A stretch of 64,000 bases of DNA from Methylomarinum sp. Ch1-1 (GTDB lineage: Bacteria; Pseudomonadota; Gammaproteobacteria; Methylococcales; Methylomonadaceae), in the NCBI RefSeq assembly GCF_030717995.2, contig NZ_CP157743.1, positions 3,064,501 to 3,128,500 on the forward strand, in the 5' to 3' direction. The notes under the pieces were generated by a model that was not told the origin of the DNA, made no database searches, and worked only from the letters and a program-made list of their open reading frames with translations. The stretch's first letter is position 1, and every line of letters begins with the position of its first letter. Position numbers and translations under genes: made by a program. Shown piece by piece: positions 55,464-63,922 of this stretch.

Positions 55464-56306
55464 ATGCAATTCAAATCGGTTCGAGACTTTCTCGTTCATG
55501 TCAAAACAGAACTTGATGCCAATCGGCTAGTATTACCCACGTTGCCGGACGTCGCTCTGAAAGTCAGGGACGCCGTCTCGAAAGGCGATGCAACAGCCCA
55601 GGAACTGGCCGAAATGATTGTCACCGACGCGGCGTTGTCTGCTCGATTAATTCAGGTTGCGAACAGTCCTTTGTACCGAGGCATGGTTGAAATCAGCAAC
55701 ATCCAGATGGCTGTCACGCGCCTGGGCAACAAAACCATCCGCACACTGATCACCAGCCTGGTGATGCAACAAATGTTCACACCGACCAGCGATCTGTTGG
55801 AAGAGCACTTCCGCGCGACCTGGGAGCAAAGCGTCAATGTCTCCGCCATCAGCCGAGCCTTATGTTCTTTCGCTCCTCATCTGAACCCCGATGAAGCGAT
55901 GTTGGCCGGCCTGATCCATCAAATCGGCAAGCTGCCTATTTTAATGTTGGTCGAGGACATTCCCGAATTCAGGGATAGCCCCTCCAGGCTGAACAAACTG
56001 CTGGAAAAGGCCCACCCGGCCATCGGCAAACTGATCATGGAAACCTGGGATTTTCCCGACGAACTGAAATGCGTCGCATCCGAATATATCGATTTCGGAA
56101 GAGATTCCGGTCCCAAGGCCGATTATGTCGATATCGTACAGGTAGCCTTCCTACAAAGCATTGCCGGCAGCGACCATCCTGCTTGCCGGGTTGACTGGAG
56201 CACGGTGCCTTCTTTCGCCAAACTGGGTCTGGCGTCCGATGCCGAGGTGCTGGAAATCGAGGGCATTTCCGAAGAGATTGAACTCGCTCAATCGATGCTC
56301 ACCTGA
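55464..56306 (+). CDS. HDOD domain signalling protein
   Basis: A 280-residue HDOD protein with LPTLPDVALKVRDAVSKGDATAQELAEMI, ALSARLIQVANSPLYRG and MAVTRLGNKTIRTLI. The HD position reads LAGLIHQIGKL, so His is kept but Asp is replaced by Gln, which argues against enzymatic activity. It is the third HDOD gene in the window. Its stop touches the start of the heme A synthase gene at 56306, implying translational coupling; the biological reason is not evident. Confidence 0.92.
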   Translation: MQFKSVRDFLVHVKTELDANRLVLPTLPDVALKVRDAVSKGDATAQELAEMIVTDAALSARLIQVANSPLYRGMVEISNIQMAVTRLGNKTIRTLITSLVMQQMFTPTSDLLEEHFRATWEQSVNVSAISRALCSFAPHLNPDEAMLAGLIHQIGKLPILMLVEDIPEFRDSPSRLNKLLEKAHPAIGKLIMETWDFPDELKCVASEYIDFGRDSGPKADYVDIVQVAFLQSIAGSDHPACRVDWSTVPSFAKLGLASDAEVLEIEGISEEIELAQSMLT

Positions 56307-57277
56307 TGATGATTGATACTCAAGCAGCCTTACGCTTTCGACGCCTGGGCATACTCACCATTTTCGCGGTTTATGGGGTCATTTTGATGGGCGGCATCGT
56401 TCGCGCCTCCGGAGCCGGTATGGGCTGTCCTGACTGGCCGACTTGCTTCGGCCAATGGATTCCCCCTACCGATGAATCGCAACTGCCACCGAATTATCAT
56501 GAGGTCTATGCCGAACGCGGCTACCAGAACACCGACTTCAACCCGGTCAAGACCTGGACCGAATACGTTAATCGTTTGGTCGGCGTAACTATCGGCATTT
56601 TGATTTTCCTGACCGCCTGGTCGTCGAGAATTTATTTAAAAGGCGATAAAGCCATTTTTTACCTGGCGTTGACTGCTTTTTTTCTAGTCAGTTTTCAAGG
56701 CTGGCTGGGCTCCGCCGTGGTCGCCAGCAATCTAAAGCCGTTGATGATTACGCTGCACATGCTGTTGGCCTTGTTTATCGTCGCCTTGTTGATATACGCG
56801 ATAGCCCGTTCGCAAAAGAGATTTATTGCGCAAATTGACAGCCAGCGCATTTCCGAACGTTTTATCACGGTACTGAAGGTGGCAATGGCCATGACCTTGA
56901 TCCAAGTTGCGATGGGCACGCAAGTGCGCGAAGCGGTCGACTTCATCGCCCACGAACACAACTACATCGACCGACAATACTGGCGAGACAGCTTTCCGAT
57001 CATTTTTTATGTCCATCGTTCGTTTTCAGCGCTGATTTTATTCACCAATCTGTGGTTAGGCTGGCAAATCTATCGTTCGGTCGCCAAGGACAACCTATTG
57101 TTAAAACTGGCTTACGCCTTGACCGGCTTGATTGTCGGCGCAATTGTTGCCGGCATAACGTTAGACCGCCTGGGCGTCCCGCCGATCGCTCAACCGATCC
57201 ATTTATTGCTGGCCAACCTGATTTTCGGCATGCAATTCTTTCTCTATATTTGCATGAGGTATTCGAAGCAAGCCTAA
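56306..57277 (+). CDS. ctaA: CtaA/COX15-type heme A synthase
   Basis: A 323-residue protein with eight helices. The early segment GIVRASGAGMGCPDWPTCFGQWIPP and the TEYVNRLVG, ALFIVALLIY and VHRSFSALILFTNLWLGWQ segments carry the conserved histidines and cysteines. The C-terminal LGVPPIAQPIHLLLANLIFG contains another heme-ligand histidine. It would convert heme O to heme A for cytochrome oxidase. No ctaB or cox genes are near. It is preceded directly by an HDOD gene and followed by a repeat-rich gap. Confidence 0.93.
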   Translation: MMIDTQAALRFRRLGILTIFAVYGVILMGGIVRASGAGMGCPDWPTCFGQWIPPTDESQLPPNYHEVYAERGYQNTDFNPVKTWTEYVNRLVGVTIGILIFLTAWSSRIYLKGDKAIFYLALTAFFLVSFQGWLGSAVVASNLKPLMITLHMLLALFIVALLIYAIARSQKRFIAQIDSQRISERFITVLKVAMAMTLIQVAMGTQVREAVDFIAHEHNYIDRQYWRDSFPIIFYVHRSFSALILFTNLWLGWQIYRSVAKDNLLLKLAYALTGLIVGAIVAGITLDRLGVPPIAQPIHLLLANLIFGMQFFLYICMRYSKQA

Positions 57278-57530
57278 TCTTCTAAGCCTAAACCAACAAC
57301 ACCGATGGCAAAAATCCCGATAAATTACTAAACTAGCCAACTGGTCGAGGGTGCCCGCTCCATACTGGGCAATATAATACACCTTGGCGACCATGCAACT
57401 GGAAAAGAATCAATCAAAACAAGATTATGCCCATGTGGTCGTAATACCGCATGCAAACCGGTCGATATTAAGTGAATTTCTGGAGGATTTATACCAAGAC
57501 AAGTCGTCCCTAAATAAAAGACCAACATAA

Positions 57531-58021
57531 AGCATGGGTTCACGGATGAAGGCCAGAGCTCCTTCATTAAAAAATACCTGAATCAATAGATTGGTTAATA
57601 TCGCGTCATCCCTCAGGGCGGGGCGCTAAAAACCGCCGCCGGGGAAAAATTGGCCGTTGTGCGTATCCAGGCGGATTGCCTGGCGGCGAATCCTATTGCA
57701 TGCTAATTGTAGCCTTGCCTTAGGATGTGCTGAACAGCGTGAAGCGCATCAAAAATGGTGCGCTTCCACTCGTCAGCACACCCTACCCGCATCGTAGGGC
57801 GGCTTCGCGAAGCAAGCCGCCAAAAACCGCCACCAGGGCAAAATTGGGGCGGGTTATTTAACACACCCTAAACGTTTAACTTACTTTAGGCGTATTTGTT
57901 GCTAATTTTCTGTTTTGCCACTCATTCATTTAATGAGGTAGCCCTGATGAAGGCGAAACTGGTTTGTGATGCGTTACAGATGGCGATCTAGCAACACCGT
58001 CCAGAGGGATTCATCACCATG
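57531..58021 (+). pseudogene. IS3-family transposase relic split by a MITE
   Basis: Reading 57531-57553 gives SMGSRMKA, and after the intervening element 57947-58021 gives MKAKLVCDALQMAI, a stop and QQHRPEGFITM. Joined, they read SMGSRMKAKLVCDALQMAIW-QRPE, a typical IS3 OrfB stretch (the segment before the HSDRGSQY motif). The rest of the gene is missing and the frame has a stop. The sequence ATGAAGGC, which encodes MKA, is the target duplication of the element at 57554-57946. Confidence 0.7.
57554..57946. mobile_element. 393-bp MITE with an 8-bp target duplication
   Basis: The ends are CAGAGCTCCTTCATTAAA and TTTAATGAGGTAGCCCTG, an imperfect inverted repeat. The flanks are exact direct repeats of ATGAAGGC (57546-57553 and 57947-57954). 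It shares long inverse segments with 4872-5309, including a TAAACGTTTAACTTACTTTA core and the gcttcgcgaagcaagcc palindrome. Ends starting CAGGGCT with 8-bp duplications recall ISAs1-type elements, which is an inference. The remainder of the 57278-58044 gap outside this and the IS3 relic shows nothing I recognise. Confidence 0.8.
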
Positions 58022-58044
58022 CCACCTCATTCAACTCTATCAAC

Positions 58045-59439
58045 TTAGTCTTCTGTCACACATTTGTTGATCGTCAATACTTCGGCCTGTTCGGCTGAGC
58101 GCTCCTCCTCGTCATCGTAACGCTCGGCTACGTTAACCTTGATACCTTTGCCAGCTAAACGTTCGACGATGTTGTCGGCCCGCTGTTTCTCCGTGAACAA
58201 GCCGAGAGAAATGGCGCCTTTCATCTCGCCTTTTCGGAACAGCCATAACTCTTTAATTCCCTTATTCCTGAGCATCGACACATTGTTTCTGGAAGCAGCA
58301 AACGTTTCGGCGGCCGGATAATAAACCAAATAGGATGAAACTTTCCGCTTATCCTTCGTCTCGCCGATCCGCAAATTGCTCAAGTCTAAGTCTTCAGCCT
58401 GAACAGTTGAAAACGGCTGATTCACCCTGAGATAAAGACGCTTCTCGGTTGTATAACGCGCACTCACGTCAGCTGCTATCCCCTTGCTGATCATGCGCTT
58501 AGCGAACTTTTCCGCCCGGTATTTTTGTTTGAACAGACCCAGTGAAATTGCGCCCTTCATCTCGCCTTTGCGAAACAACCATAAGTCTTTGATTCCCCTC
58601 TTCTCCAGCAACGCAACATTGTTTCTGGAAGCGGCAAACGTTTCGGCGGCCGGATAATAGACCAGATAGGAGGATATCGCCTGTTGTTCCTTAACAAAGG
58701 TTTCCGTCCTTTGTGGATCCAGCCCTTGTTTGTTCAACCATGCAGTCATTTGCGGATCGTTTGCAAACGGCCCGATCTCAATACAGGCCGGCGCGGAGGC
58801 CTCAACGACCTCATCTAGCTCAGCGCTAACGACCCGACTTCGCGGTTCATGTTTATCGGTACTTATACTGCCCTTGTCCGCCTCATCGTTAACGCTATCG
58901 GTCAATTTTTCCCCTTCGGCAATCAGCGCCTTCTGGACTTGCTGCGTTGCTTGCAAGTCATCCACGTCGCTTTCATCGATCATGAGTTGCGCGGCCATCA
59001 ATTCAAGCTCTTCTTGTTCAGCGCCTTGCTCGACCATCGCCAGCCATTGCTCCGTTAATTCCGAGGCCGGACCGACCGCTTTTGCGCCTAACTCTGCCAC
59101 ACTTGCATGCGGCGCCGGCAAGGCATCTGCGTCATCGGCCATCAACTGCGCCATGAGCCAATCCATCTCTTGCTGATCGGAGCCAAATTCGCTCATCATC
59201 AGCCAGTCTTCAGCCTGCAACCGATCGCTTGCGGCGGACGCCGATCCAGTCGATTCTTCGGTCAACCGGACGGTCACGGGCGTGTCGTGTTTGCTGATTT
59301 CACTCAACAACAAAATCTGCTTTTCCGAGGATGCGTCATCGATGCCGCGTTGCGAGCTAGAGCGAAGCCCGCCATTTTGGAGTTCCCAAAGAAAAAAAAT
59401 CACATTCGCCAAGATCACAAGAAAGAAGCAGAACTTCAT
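58045..59439 (-). CDS. Membrane-anchored protein with duplicated SPOR-like domains
   Basis: A 464-residue protein: an N-terminal helix (MKFCFFLVILANVIFFLWEL), a long acidic alanine/glutamate-rich linker (about 30-215) and two SPOR-like domains (about 215-345 and 350-445). The two domains share YLVYYPAAETFAASRNNV and LWLFRKGEMKGAISLGLF almost word for word, at a 112-residue spacing (336 bp), so this is a recent internal duplication. The linker also repeats related helical units (EDWLMMSEFGSDQQEMDWLM and LTEQWLAMVEQGAEQEELEL). SPOR domains bind denuded peptidoglycan at division sites. The start at 59439 overlaps the coaX stop (ATGA). Confidence 0.8.
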   Translation of the reverse strand: MKFCFFLVILANVIFFLWELQNGGLRSSSQRGIDDASSEKQILLLSEISKHDTPVTVRLTEESTGSASAASDRLQAEDWLMMSEFGSDQQEMDWLMAQLMADDADALPAPHASVAELGAKAVGPASELTEQWLAMVEQGAEQEELELMAAQLMIDESDVDDLQATQQVQKALIAEGEKLTDSVNDEADKGSISTDKHEPRSRVVSAELDEVVEASAPACIEIGPFANDPQMTAWLNKQGLDPQRTETFVKEQQAISSYLVYYPAAETFAASRNNVALLEKRGIKDLWLFRKGEMKGAISLGLFKQKYRAEKFAKRMISKGIAADVSARYTTEKRLYLRVNQPFSTVQAEDLDLSNLRIGETKDKRKVSSYLVYYPAAETFAASRNNVSMLRNKGIKELWLFRKGEMKGAISLGLFTEKQRADNIVERLAGKGIKVNVAERYDDEEERSAEQAEVLTINKCVTED

Positions 59440-60176
59440 AGTCGACACCCTTTTTTGCAATAAACCGACAGTCCCTTCAGCACCATATCAGGTTCGATAA
59501 TCGTCTTTATGCTTAGGTTTTCAGCGATAAGCGAGGCATCTCCGCCGGTCATGATCACATCGCCGGAAAGCTGCTGCCTAGACAGCACATGCTCTACCAA
59601 TCCGGCCGCCGCATAAAGCGTCCCATTATAGATCGCCGCCTCGGTATCGGCCGCCAATCCAGCCACTTTGTCCTGCTCGCTAAAAGGCAACTGAGCGGTT
59701 CCTCGCTGCAACGATCTCTTCATCAACCTTAAGCCCGGACTGATCAATCCGCCCAAATGCTGACCCTGCCGGTTGAGGAAATCGACGGTAATGGCCGTAC
59801 CGCAGTCAATCACACAGGCTGCGCCAGGATAATAATGATGCATAGCCAATAAATTCAGCCAACGATCGACACCGAGCTTTTCCGCTTGCCGATAGGCATT
59901 GGTGACGCCACACGCATGACGAGAGGATGAGGCCCGGATAATAACGATATCGGGCCATAACTGTTGCGCCAGCCGCAGCAATTTTTCGACCGGCTGATGA
60001 CCGCCTACCGAAGAAACGGCCAGCGTTCCCGGCTGATCGAATCTTTGCCAGGTTTGGCGAATTTGTTCGACGAAATCTTCGCTGCGATAATCGAGAGAGC
60101 CTTGAAATCTCACATCATCGTCACGCTCTATGCCCCATTTCAACCGGGAATTACCGAGATCGAGCAGCAGCTTCAT
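59436..60176 (-). CDS. coaX: Type III pantothenate kinase
   Basis: A 246-residue protein. The phosphate-binding start MKLLLDLGNSRLKWGIE, the AYRQAEKLGVDRWLNLLAMHH segment and the CVIDCGTAITVDFL plus GGLISPGLRLM motifs are typical of CoaX. It performs the first step of coenzyme A synthesis without ATP-feedback by CoA. Its ATG overlaps the birA stop (60173-60176) and its stop overlaps the SPOR-like gene, so birA-coaX-SPOR are one translationally coupled unit, as in other gammaproteobacteria. Confidence 0.95.
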   Translation of the reverse strand: MKLLLDLGNSRLKWGIERDDDVRFQGSLDYRSEDFVEQIRQTWQRFDQPGTLAVSSVGGHQPVEKLLRLAQQLWPDIVIIRASSSRHACGVTNAYRQAEKLGVDRWLNLLAMHHYYPGAACVIDCGTAITVDFLNRQGQHLGGLISPGLRLMKRSLQRGTAQLPFSEQDKVAGLAADTEAAIYNGTLYAAAGLVEHVLSRQQLSGDVIMTGGDASLIAENLSIKTIIEPDMVLKGLSVYCKKGCRL

Positions 60177-61165
60177 GAGTTGCTAAAACTCACTTCGCCA
60201 GAAGCGAAACGCGTTAATTTCAGATCCTGGTCACGAATCATCAACATCCCCTGATCATCGATGCCCTCGACCTTGCCCTGATAACACTGTTGGCCCATGT
60301 AGATGTCGACCGCCCTGCCTTGCATGCAGTCGTAGTCGCGCCACTCGGCTAAATAATGGCTCAATCCCTTGTCGTCAAAATCGGCAACAACCGGCATGAT
60401 ATGGTTCAACAACACCGCCGCCAGTTTGTTTCTCAGACCATGGCTATGGCGGCCGACAATGCTATCGAGATCGACCCAGGCCTGTTCGATGGCTTGGGCC
60501 TGTTGCGGAGGAAGATAACAGTTCAAACCCAAGCCAATCACTGCATTACAGGGGCCGCCACTTTCTCCTGACACTTCGATCAAGATGCCGGCCAGTTTTC
60601 GCTGCCGCCAGTAAATGTCATTAGGCCATTTCAGACCGACATCGACGATCCCCAGCTCATTCAAAGCCCTGACGACCGCGACCCCGACCGCAAGACTCAG
60701 GCCGGCTATCATCGCCGGACTCGATTGGTAACGCCATAACACCGACAAATAAATATTGCTGCCGAAAGGCGACAACCACTGTCTGCCCCTACGTCCCTTG
60801 CCGGCGGATTGAAATTCGGCAAAACAGGCGATGCCATTGGCTCCGCTCTGCTGCGCCTTTTCCAGCAAATAGCTATTGGTGGATGCAATCAAGTCATGTA
60901 TCTCGACGCCATTCAACAAGAGATCGGCTTGCGGCGACAAATACTGTTCTATTTGCCGCAATGACAGCAAGGCCATCGGATGCTGTAATTTATAGCCTTT
61001 TCCGCTGACGGCGCTTAATTCAATGCCCAGCTCGGACAAACCGTGCAATTGTTTGCAAATGGCGGAGCGACTGACGCCCAGCGATTCGGCCAATTCGGTT
61101 CCGGAATGAAAACCGCCATCAGCCAACAGACGAAGCGCACGTTTAAGATTTGCGGAAATAGCCAC
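60173..61165 (-). CDS. birA: BirA, biotin-protein ligase and biotin operon repressor
   Basis: A 330-residue bifunctional protein. The N-terminal winged-helix domain (about 1-65, SGTELAESLGVSRSAICKQLHGL) binds operator DNA. The catalytic domain has the biotinyl-AMP loop GKGRRGRQWLSPFGSNIYLS near 119-138 and the KWPNDIYWRQRKLAGILIE segment. A C-terminal SH3-like domain (about 270-328) follows. The presence of the HTH suggests that it also represses biotin genes located elsewhere. The start is GTG at 61165. It is 15 bp downstream of the PilZ gene. Confidence 0.95.
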   Translation of the reverse strand: MAISANLKRALRLLADGGFHSGTELAESLGVSRSAICKQLHGLSELGIELSAVSGKGYKLQHPMALLSLRQIEQYLSPQADLLLNGVEIHDLIASTNSYLLEKAQQSGANGIACFAEFQSAGKGRRGRQWLSPFGSNIYLSVLWRYQSSPAMIAGLSLAVGVAVVRALNELGIVDVGLKWPNDIYWRQRKLAGILIEVSGESGGPCNAVIGLGLNCYLPPQQAQAIEQAWVDLDSIVGRHSHGLRNKLAAVLLNHIMPVVADFDDKGLSHYLAEWRDYDCMQGRAVDIYMGQQCYQGKVEGIDDQGMLMIRDQDLKLTRFASGEVSFSNS

Positions 61166-61180
61166 GTCAGAGTCTGATCC

Positions 61181-61756
61181 TCATTTGCTCTCGCGAATCT
61201 GCTGCATCTGTTTTTTCACTACATGCTTGATCAACAGTTCACGGTCATCGTCTTTCATATTGACATAGTCAACACCGACAAAATAGGGATAATCGCCGCC
61301 CTCTTCATTGCGTTGGCAATAGATGACCTTGCCATAGGCGACTATCACCGCCATACAGGAAGTCAGCATGATTCTTATTTCCAAAAACCGCCCCGGTTGT
61401 AATTCCTCGTCGGCGGCAAAAGCCAGCCCGGAAGCGCTGATATTGACATCCCGACTATCATGTTCGCCGAATTGATTGCCCTGCATCGTTAACGCCTGGG
61501 CTAACAAATTAATTTTGGTGTCGATGATTTTGAGATATTCGAAGATTTCCGGTTGATTTTTTTCCAAGCGGGCGCCGATGATGCGGGCTTCCTGAGACAT
61601 CGCATCGAGGGCGGCGGCCAGCGAACAATTGCTAAGTAAATCATCGGAAACGTGGCTTAATGCCGTCACGGTATTTTCATCGACGACCTTGTAAACCAAA
61701 TTGACCTTATCTTCGATACGAAAAAAACGCCGTCTTTCCTGCTGCTCAGTATTCAT
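61181..61756 (-). CDS. PilZ domain protein, putative cyclic-di-GMP effector
   Basis: A 191-residue protein. The RxxxR half-site is ERRRFFRIEDK (about 7-17), and the second half NISASG is near residue 106. The middle (about 25-90) is a helical insertion (LAAALDAMSQEARIIGARLEK), and the C-terminal part is PilZ-like beta structure (GRFLEIRIMLTSCMAVIVAYGKVIY). It follows pomB by 20 bp in the same direction, so it may tie cyclic-di-GMP levels to stator function, as YcgR-type proteins do, but the family is different and the link is inferred. Confidence 0.85.
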   Translation of the reverse strand: MNTEQQERRRFFRIEDKVNLVYKVVDENTVTALSHVSDDLLSNCSLAAALDAMSQEARIIGARLEKNQPEIFEYLKIIDTKINLLAQALTMQGNQFGEHDSRDVNISASGLAFAADEELQPGRFLEIRIMLTSCMAVIVAYGKVIYCQRNEEGGDYPYFVGVDYVNMKDDDRELLIKHVVKKQMQQIRESK

Positions 61757-61776
61757 ATTCCAATTTCCGGGAAACC

Positions 61777-62658
61777 TTAGTTCAATTTATCTGCTAATGC
61801 GTCGCTCTGAATAACCGTAGCGCTATCATCCAAATCTACAGTTGGATCATCCTGTTCGATAATGATCTCAACCCGTCGGTTTTTCGCTCTGTTTTTGTCC
61901 GAGTCGTTTGGGACCAATGGTCGGGTATCGGCATACCCTTCAATCACGATGCGCTTGGGATCGGTGTTTTTGTTATTCAGCATATAATGAGCCACCGTCA
62001 CCGAACGAGCCGCCGACAATTCCCAATTCGACCGATACCAGTCGGTTGAAATCGGCACATCATCGGTATGTCCGGCGACGGCCACTTCACCCACCGAATG
62101 ATTGACCGACTCGGTGATTTTATCCATGACCGGCTCAAACCCCGCTTTCAACACGGCGCTGCCGGACGGAAAAGAGCCTTTTTCATTGATCCGAATGATG
62201 ATTTTCAAACCCTCCGTCGTTACCGTAACCAACCCCGCGTTAATTTCCTCCTGCAAGGTTTTCCTGATTTGTTCGGCCTGCTCCTCAATTTCCTTGAGTT
62301 TCTCTTCCATAATTTGCTTTTTCAGCACCTCCATATCCTTAGCGCTGACATCCAGTTGTGTATCTTTTTGATTAGTCGACTGCTTGACGTCCGGCAATAA
62401 AGTCGGCTCGGTCTGGGCCGGTGAAAAATGCTGAGCGATGATGCTGGTGCCCATCGGCACATCATCGGCTGGAATGTCCCTCTGGACACCGAAGGCGTTC
62501 ATCATCGATTCCGACATTTTCTTGAACTTGTTAGCGTCCATCGTCGCAAACGATAACAACAACACGAAAAAGCACATCAATAACGACATCAGATCGGCGA
62601 AGGTCGCCAGCCAACGCGGCGCTCCCGCCTCCGGACATTTGGGACATTCATCCGCCAT
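61777..62658 (-). CDS. pomB: PomB/MotB, flagellar stator subunit B
   Basis: About 293 residues. A single transmembrane helix (about 17-40) carries the ion-binding Asp in WLATFADLMSLLMCFFVLLLSF. A plug and linker (about 45-135, EEKLKEIEEQAEQIRKTL is coiled) and a C-terminal OmpA-like peptidoglycan-binding domain follow (about 150-275, VAVAGHTDDVPI, NWELSAARSVTV, NRRVEIII). PomB-like FFVLLLSFA suggests a sodium-driven motor, though ion specificity is uncertain. The ATG at 62658 has GAGGAAG at good spacing; an ATG at 62664 overlaps the pomA stop. PilZ, birA and coaX follow downstream. Confidence 0.93.
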   Translation of the reverse strand: MADECPKCPEAGAPRWLATFADLMSLLMCFFVLLLSFATMDANKFKKMSESMMNAFGVQRDIPADDVPMGTSIIAQHFSPAQTEPTLLPDVKQSTNQKDTQLDVSAKDMEVLKKQIMEEKLKEIEEQAEQIRKTLQEEINAGLVTVTTEGLKIIIRINEKGSFPSGSAVLKAGFEPVMDKITESVNHSVGEVAVAGHTDDVPISTDWYRSNWELSAARSVTVAHYMLNNKNTDPKRIVIEGYADTRPLVPNDSDKNRAKNRRVEIIIEQDDPTVDLDDSATVIQSDALADKLN

Positions 62659-62660
62659 GA

Positions 62661-63422
62661 TCATTCTTCCTCATTGTTCAGCCGTTTTTTCTCGGACAAG
62701 TAGGAATTAAGCAGGGCTTCCAACACCTTAGGATTCATGCCTTCCTGAATACCGCTGATGGTATCCAAAATCAGTTCTCTATTGGTCTTTTCATAACTCA
62801 ATACATTGGCCAGCTTATCAACCATCGGCAATGCGAAGCAATTGGCCACGATCGCGCCGTATAGGGTCGTCAGCAAGGCCACCGCCATCGCCGGACCGAT
62901 GCTGGCGGGATCGGACATATTGGCCAGCATCTGCACCAAGCCAACCAAGGTGCCGATCATTCCCATCGCCGGCGCCAGGTCACCGACCCCTTTCCACATA
63001 TTTTGGCCGGCTTCATTGCGACTGACCATCAGGTCGATTTCCTGTTGCAGCATTTTTTTGACGAAAGCCGGATCATGGCCGTCGACGCATAAATTGACCC
63101 CTTTTTTCATAAAATCATTGGAAATTTCCTCGCTTTCCAAAGCCAATAAACCATTCTTTCTTGCTACATCGGCCAGCCGCACCGCATCTTCGATCAGCGA
63201 AGCTGGGTCCTCACTTTTATTCATAAATGTTTTACCCAGAATGGCAAAAGAGCGTAAGAAATCAGACAGCGGAATACGCATCAACGAAACCCCAAAGGTG
63301 CCGCCCAATACGATCAACAATGATGGCACATTGACAAACAACATGATGTCGCCGCCGGTAGCAATAGCCGCGACGATAATACCGATACCCAATAAAAAAC
63401 CGACCAAGGATGCAATATCCAC
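62661..63422 (-). CDS. pomA: PomA/MotA, flagellar stator subunit A
   Basis: About 253 residues with four helices. The start VDIASLVGFLLGIGIIVAAI and the segment GVGDLAPAMGMIGTLVGLVQML match PomA-type subunits. The cytoplasmic loop (about 80-145) includes the rotor-interacting region with arginine and glutamate. I place the start at GTG 63422, because AAGAGG precedes it with good spacing and PomA proteins begin MD(L/I)AxL; a TTG 30 bp upstream is less likely. The stop overlaps pomB. The helices conduct ions with PomB to power flagellar rotation. Confidence 0.93.
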   Translation of the reverse strand: MDIASLVGFLLGIGIIVAAIATGGDIMLFVNVPSLLIVLGGTFGVSLMRIPLSDFLRSFAILGKTFMNKSEDPASLIEDAVRLADVARKNGLLALESEEISNDFMKKGVNLCVDGHDPAFVKKMLQQEIDLMVSRNEAGQNMWKGVGDLAPAMGMIGTLVGLVQMLANMSDPASIGPAMAVALLTTLYGAIVANCFALPMVDKLANVLSYEKTNRELILDTISGIQEGMNPKVLEALLNSYLSEKKRLNNEEE

Positions 63423-63445
63423 TCTTAACCTCTTAAGTAAAAACA

Positions 63446-63474
63446 AAGCCAAAGCGCTGTAGAATGGCAGCGCC
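63446..63474 (-). terminator. Likely terminator downstream of tusC
   Basis: On the minus strand GGCGCTG pairs with CAGCGC around an 8-base loop (stem 63454-63473), followed by tttggctttgttttta. It lies downstream of the tusC stop (63559) and just before pomA (start 63422), so it would end tusDC transcription and separate it from the stator genes. Confidence 0.45.
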
Positions 63475-63558
63475 TAAGCGATTATTTTAGTATATTCACA
63501 AAAAATAGTTTATTTAGTTGTGTCCATATAGCCAGCTATACCCCTGAGCGACACTTAT

Positions 63559-63918
63559 TCAAGCGGAAATCACCCGATCAAAGCGTCGCATCAGCGCGTT
63601 AATATCTTTGCGATAGACCTCCTGCACCGGTAATATCAAATTGCCCGGTTTCAGACCTCTATGCTGCAGCGATTCGCTCTCGACAAAGTATTCATGCACA
63701 TCATAGATTTGCAGGGCCTGAAAAATCGCCGCGGTATCTTTTAAGCCCACCTTTTCGGACTGTTGACGTTGATGCAACTGCAAGACGCCATCATCGAGAA
63801 ACAGCAGGCTGACTGACTGATCAAAAGCCGCGGTCGTCAAAATGATATCCAGCGTTTCCTGAACACCGGCGCCGTCATGCGGAGCCTGGCTCATCACAAA
63901 CAAAAAATTTTTTATCAT
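63559..63918 (-). CDS. tusC: TusC, sulfur-relay protein
   Basis: The 119-residue protein starts MIKNFLFVMSQAPHDGAG and has the DsrE/DsrF fold, with LDIILTTAAFDQSVSLLFLDDGVLQL and ILPVQEVYRKDINALMRRFDRVISA. TusC is part of the TusBCD complex that relays sulfur from TusA to TusE for tRNA 2-thiouridine synthesis. The ATG at 63918 is 4 bp after the tusD stop. An upstream frame start at 63939 would overlap tusD and is less likely. No tusB is visible after it. Confidence 0.88.
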   Translation of the reverse strand: MIKNFLFVMSQAPHDGAGVQETLDIILTTAAFDQSVSLLFLDDGVLQLHQRQQSEKVGLKDTAAIFQALQIYDVHEYFVESESLQHRGLKPGNLILPVQEVYRKDINALMRRFDRVISA

Positions 63919-63922
63919 AGTC

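Noticed and set aside
62806-63462. A 218-residue plus-strand frame opposite pomA
   Set aside because: It is fully antisense to a well-supported stator gene and shows no domain.
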